A stretch of 5,639 bases of DNA from Bacillota bacterium (GTDB taxonomy: Bacteria; Bacillota; Clostridia; Lachnospirales; Cellulosilyticaceae). Position 1 is the stretch's first letter. Every line of letters starts with the position of its first letter. The notes under the pieces are model-generated. The model had not been told where the DNA came from, ran no database searches, and worked only from the letters and a program-made list of their open reading frames with translations. Location: NCBI GenBank assembly GCA_023457875.1, contig JAEXBC010000481.1, positions 1-5,639 on the forward strand. The letters run 5' to 3'. This document shows, piece after piece, positions 5,605-5,639 of this stretch. A program made the position numbers and the translations under genes.

Positions 5605-5639
5605 TGCCAACAAAATCGAATAATGTAGGTGGCCGTGGT
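5604..5639 (+). CDS. Probable terminase small subunit, N-terminal fragment
   Basis: Only 12 codons are present (M-P-T-K-S-N-N-V-G-G-R-G) before the window ends, with no stop. An M-P-x-K-S-N start rich in Gly, Asn and Arg is common among phage small terminase subunits (for example the P27 family), which recognise packaging DNA and recruit the large subunit. The main support is position: the gene directly after a terminase-associated HNH nuclease is nearly always the small terminase. A GGTGA at 5593-5597, 6 bases before the ATG, or AAAGGA at 5586-5591 could be the ribosome binding site; both are weaker than those of the other genes. Confidence 0.6.
   Translation, partial: MPTKSNNVGGRG

Overview
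The window is a stretch of a temperate phage or prophage from a low-GC Gram-positive host, most likely a clostridial or Lachnospiraceae-type Firmicute. The evidence is AT-rich coding sequence, strong GGAGG-type ribosome binding sites before almost every gene, all genes on the plus strand with short overlaps, and a gene order typical of Firmicutes siphophages: replication module, late-gene regulator, HNH nuclease, terminase. No host genes, tRNAs, insertion sequences, integrase or CRISPR array are visible.

Layout. 1-137 holds the last 44 codons of a DUF4406/DUF7768-like protein (nucleoside deoxyribosyltransferase-like fold). 130-2388 is a large primase-helicase: an archaeo-eukaryotic-type primase domain joined to a D5/P4-type SF3 helicase. 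2389-2527 is a 139-base, very AT-rich gap framed by a 16-base inverted repeat, and is the best candidate for a replication origin. 2528-2812 encodes a small VRR-NUC nuclease. 2790-3269 encodes an HNH endonuclease with two zinc-finger-like motifs. 3235-4599 encodes a SNF2-type SF2 helicase. VRR-NUC and SNF2 genes are usually direct neighbours in such phages, so the HNH gene looks like a free-standing homing endonuclease inserted at their junction. 4600-5007 encodes a DUF1492 protein with a sigma-region-4-like helix-turn-helix, a probable late transcription regulator.

5008-5142 is a compact regulatory region: two perfect tandem decamers plus a degenerate third, a promoter (TTCACA, 18-bp spacer, TATACT), and an intrinsic terminator only about 16 bases after the predicted start of transcription. 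It is followed by a second HNH gene (5143-5502) of the kind found next to terminases, a GC-rich 101-base gap that may carry cos or other packaging sites, and the first 12 codons of a probable small terminase subunit (5604 to the end).

How it fits together. The primase-helicase, VRR-NUC nuclease and SNF2 helicase would replicate and process phage DNA from an origin that may lie inside the module. The DUF1492 protein, last in this block, is placed to switch on the packaging and morphogenesis genes through the decamer promoter directly downstream. The HNH nuclease and terminase then process and package DNA. The least conventional parts are the promoter-terminator pair at 5011-5120, the inverted-repeat AT island at 2395-2493, and the HNH insertion at 2790-3269. 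Gene functions rest on recognised motifs. The regulatory and origin assignments are inference.
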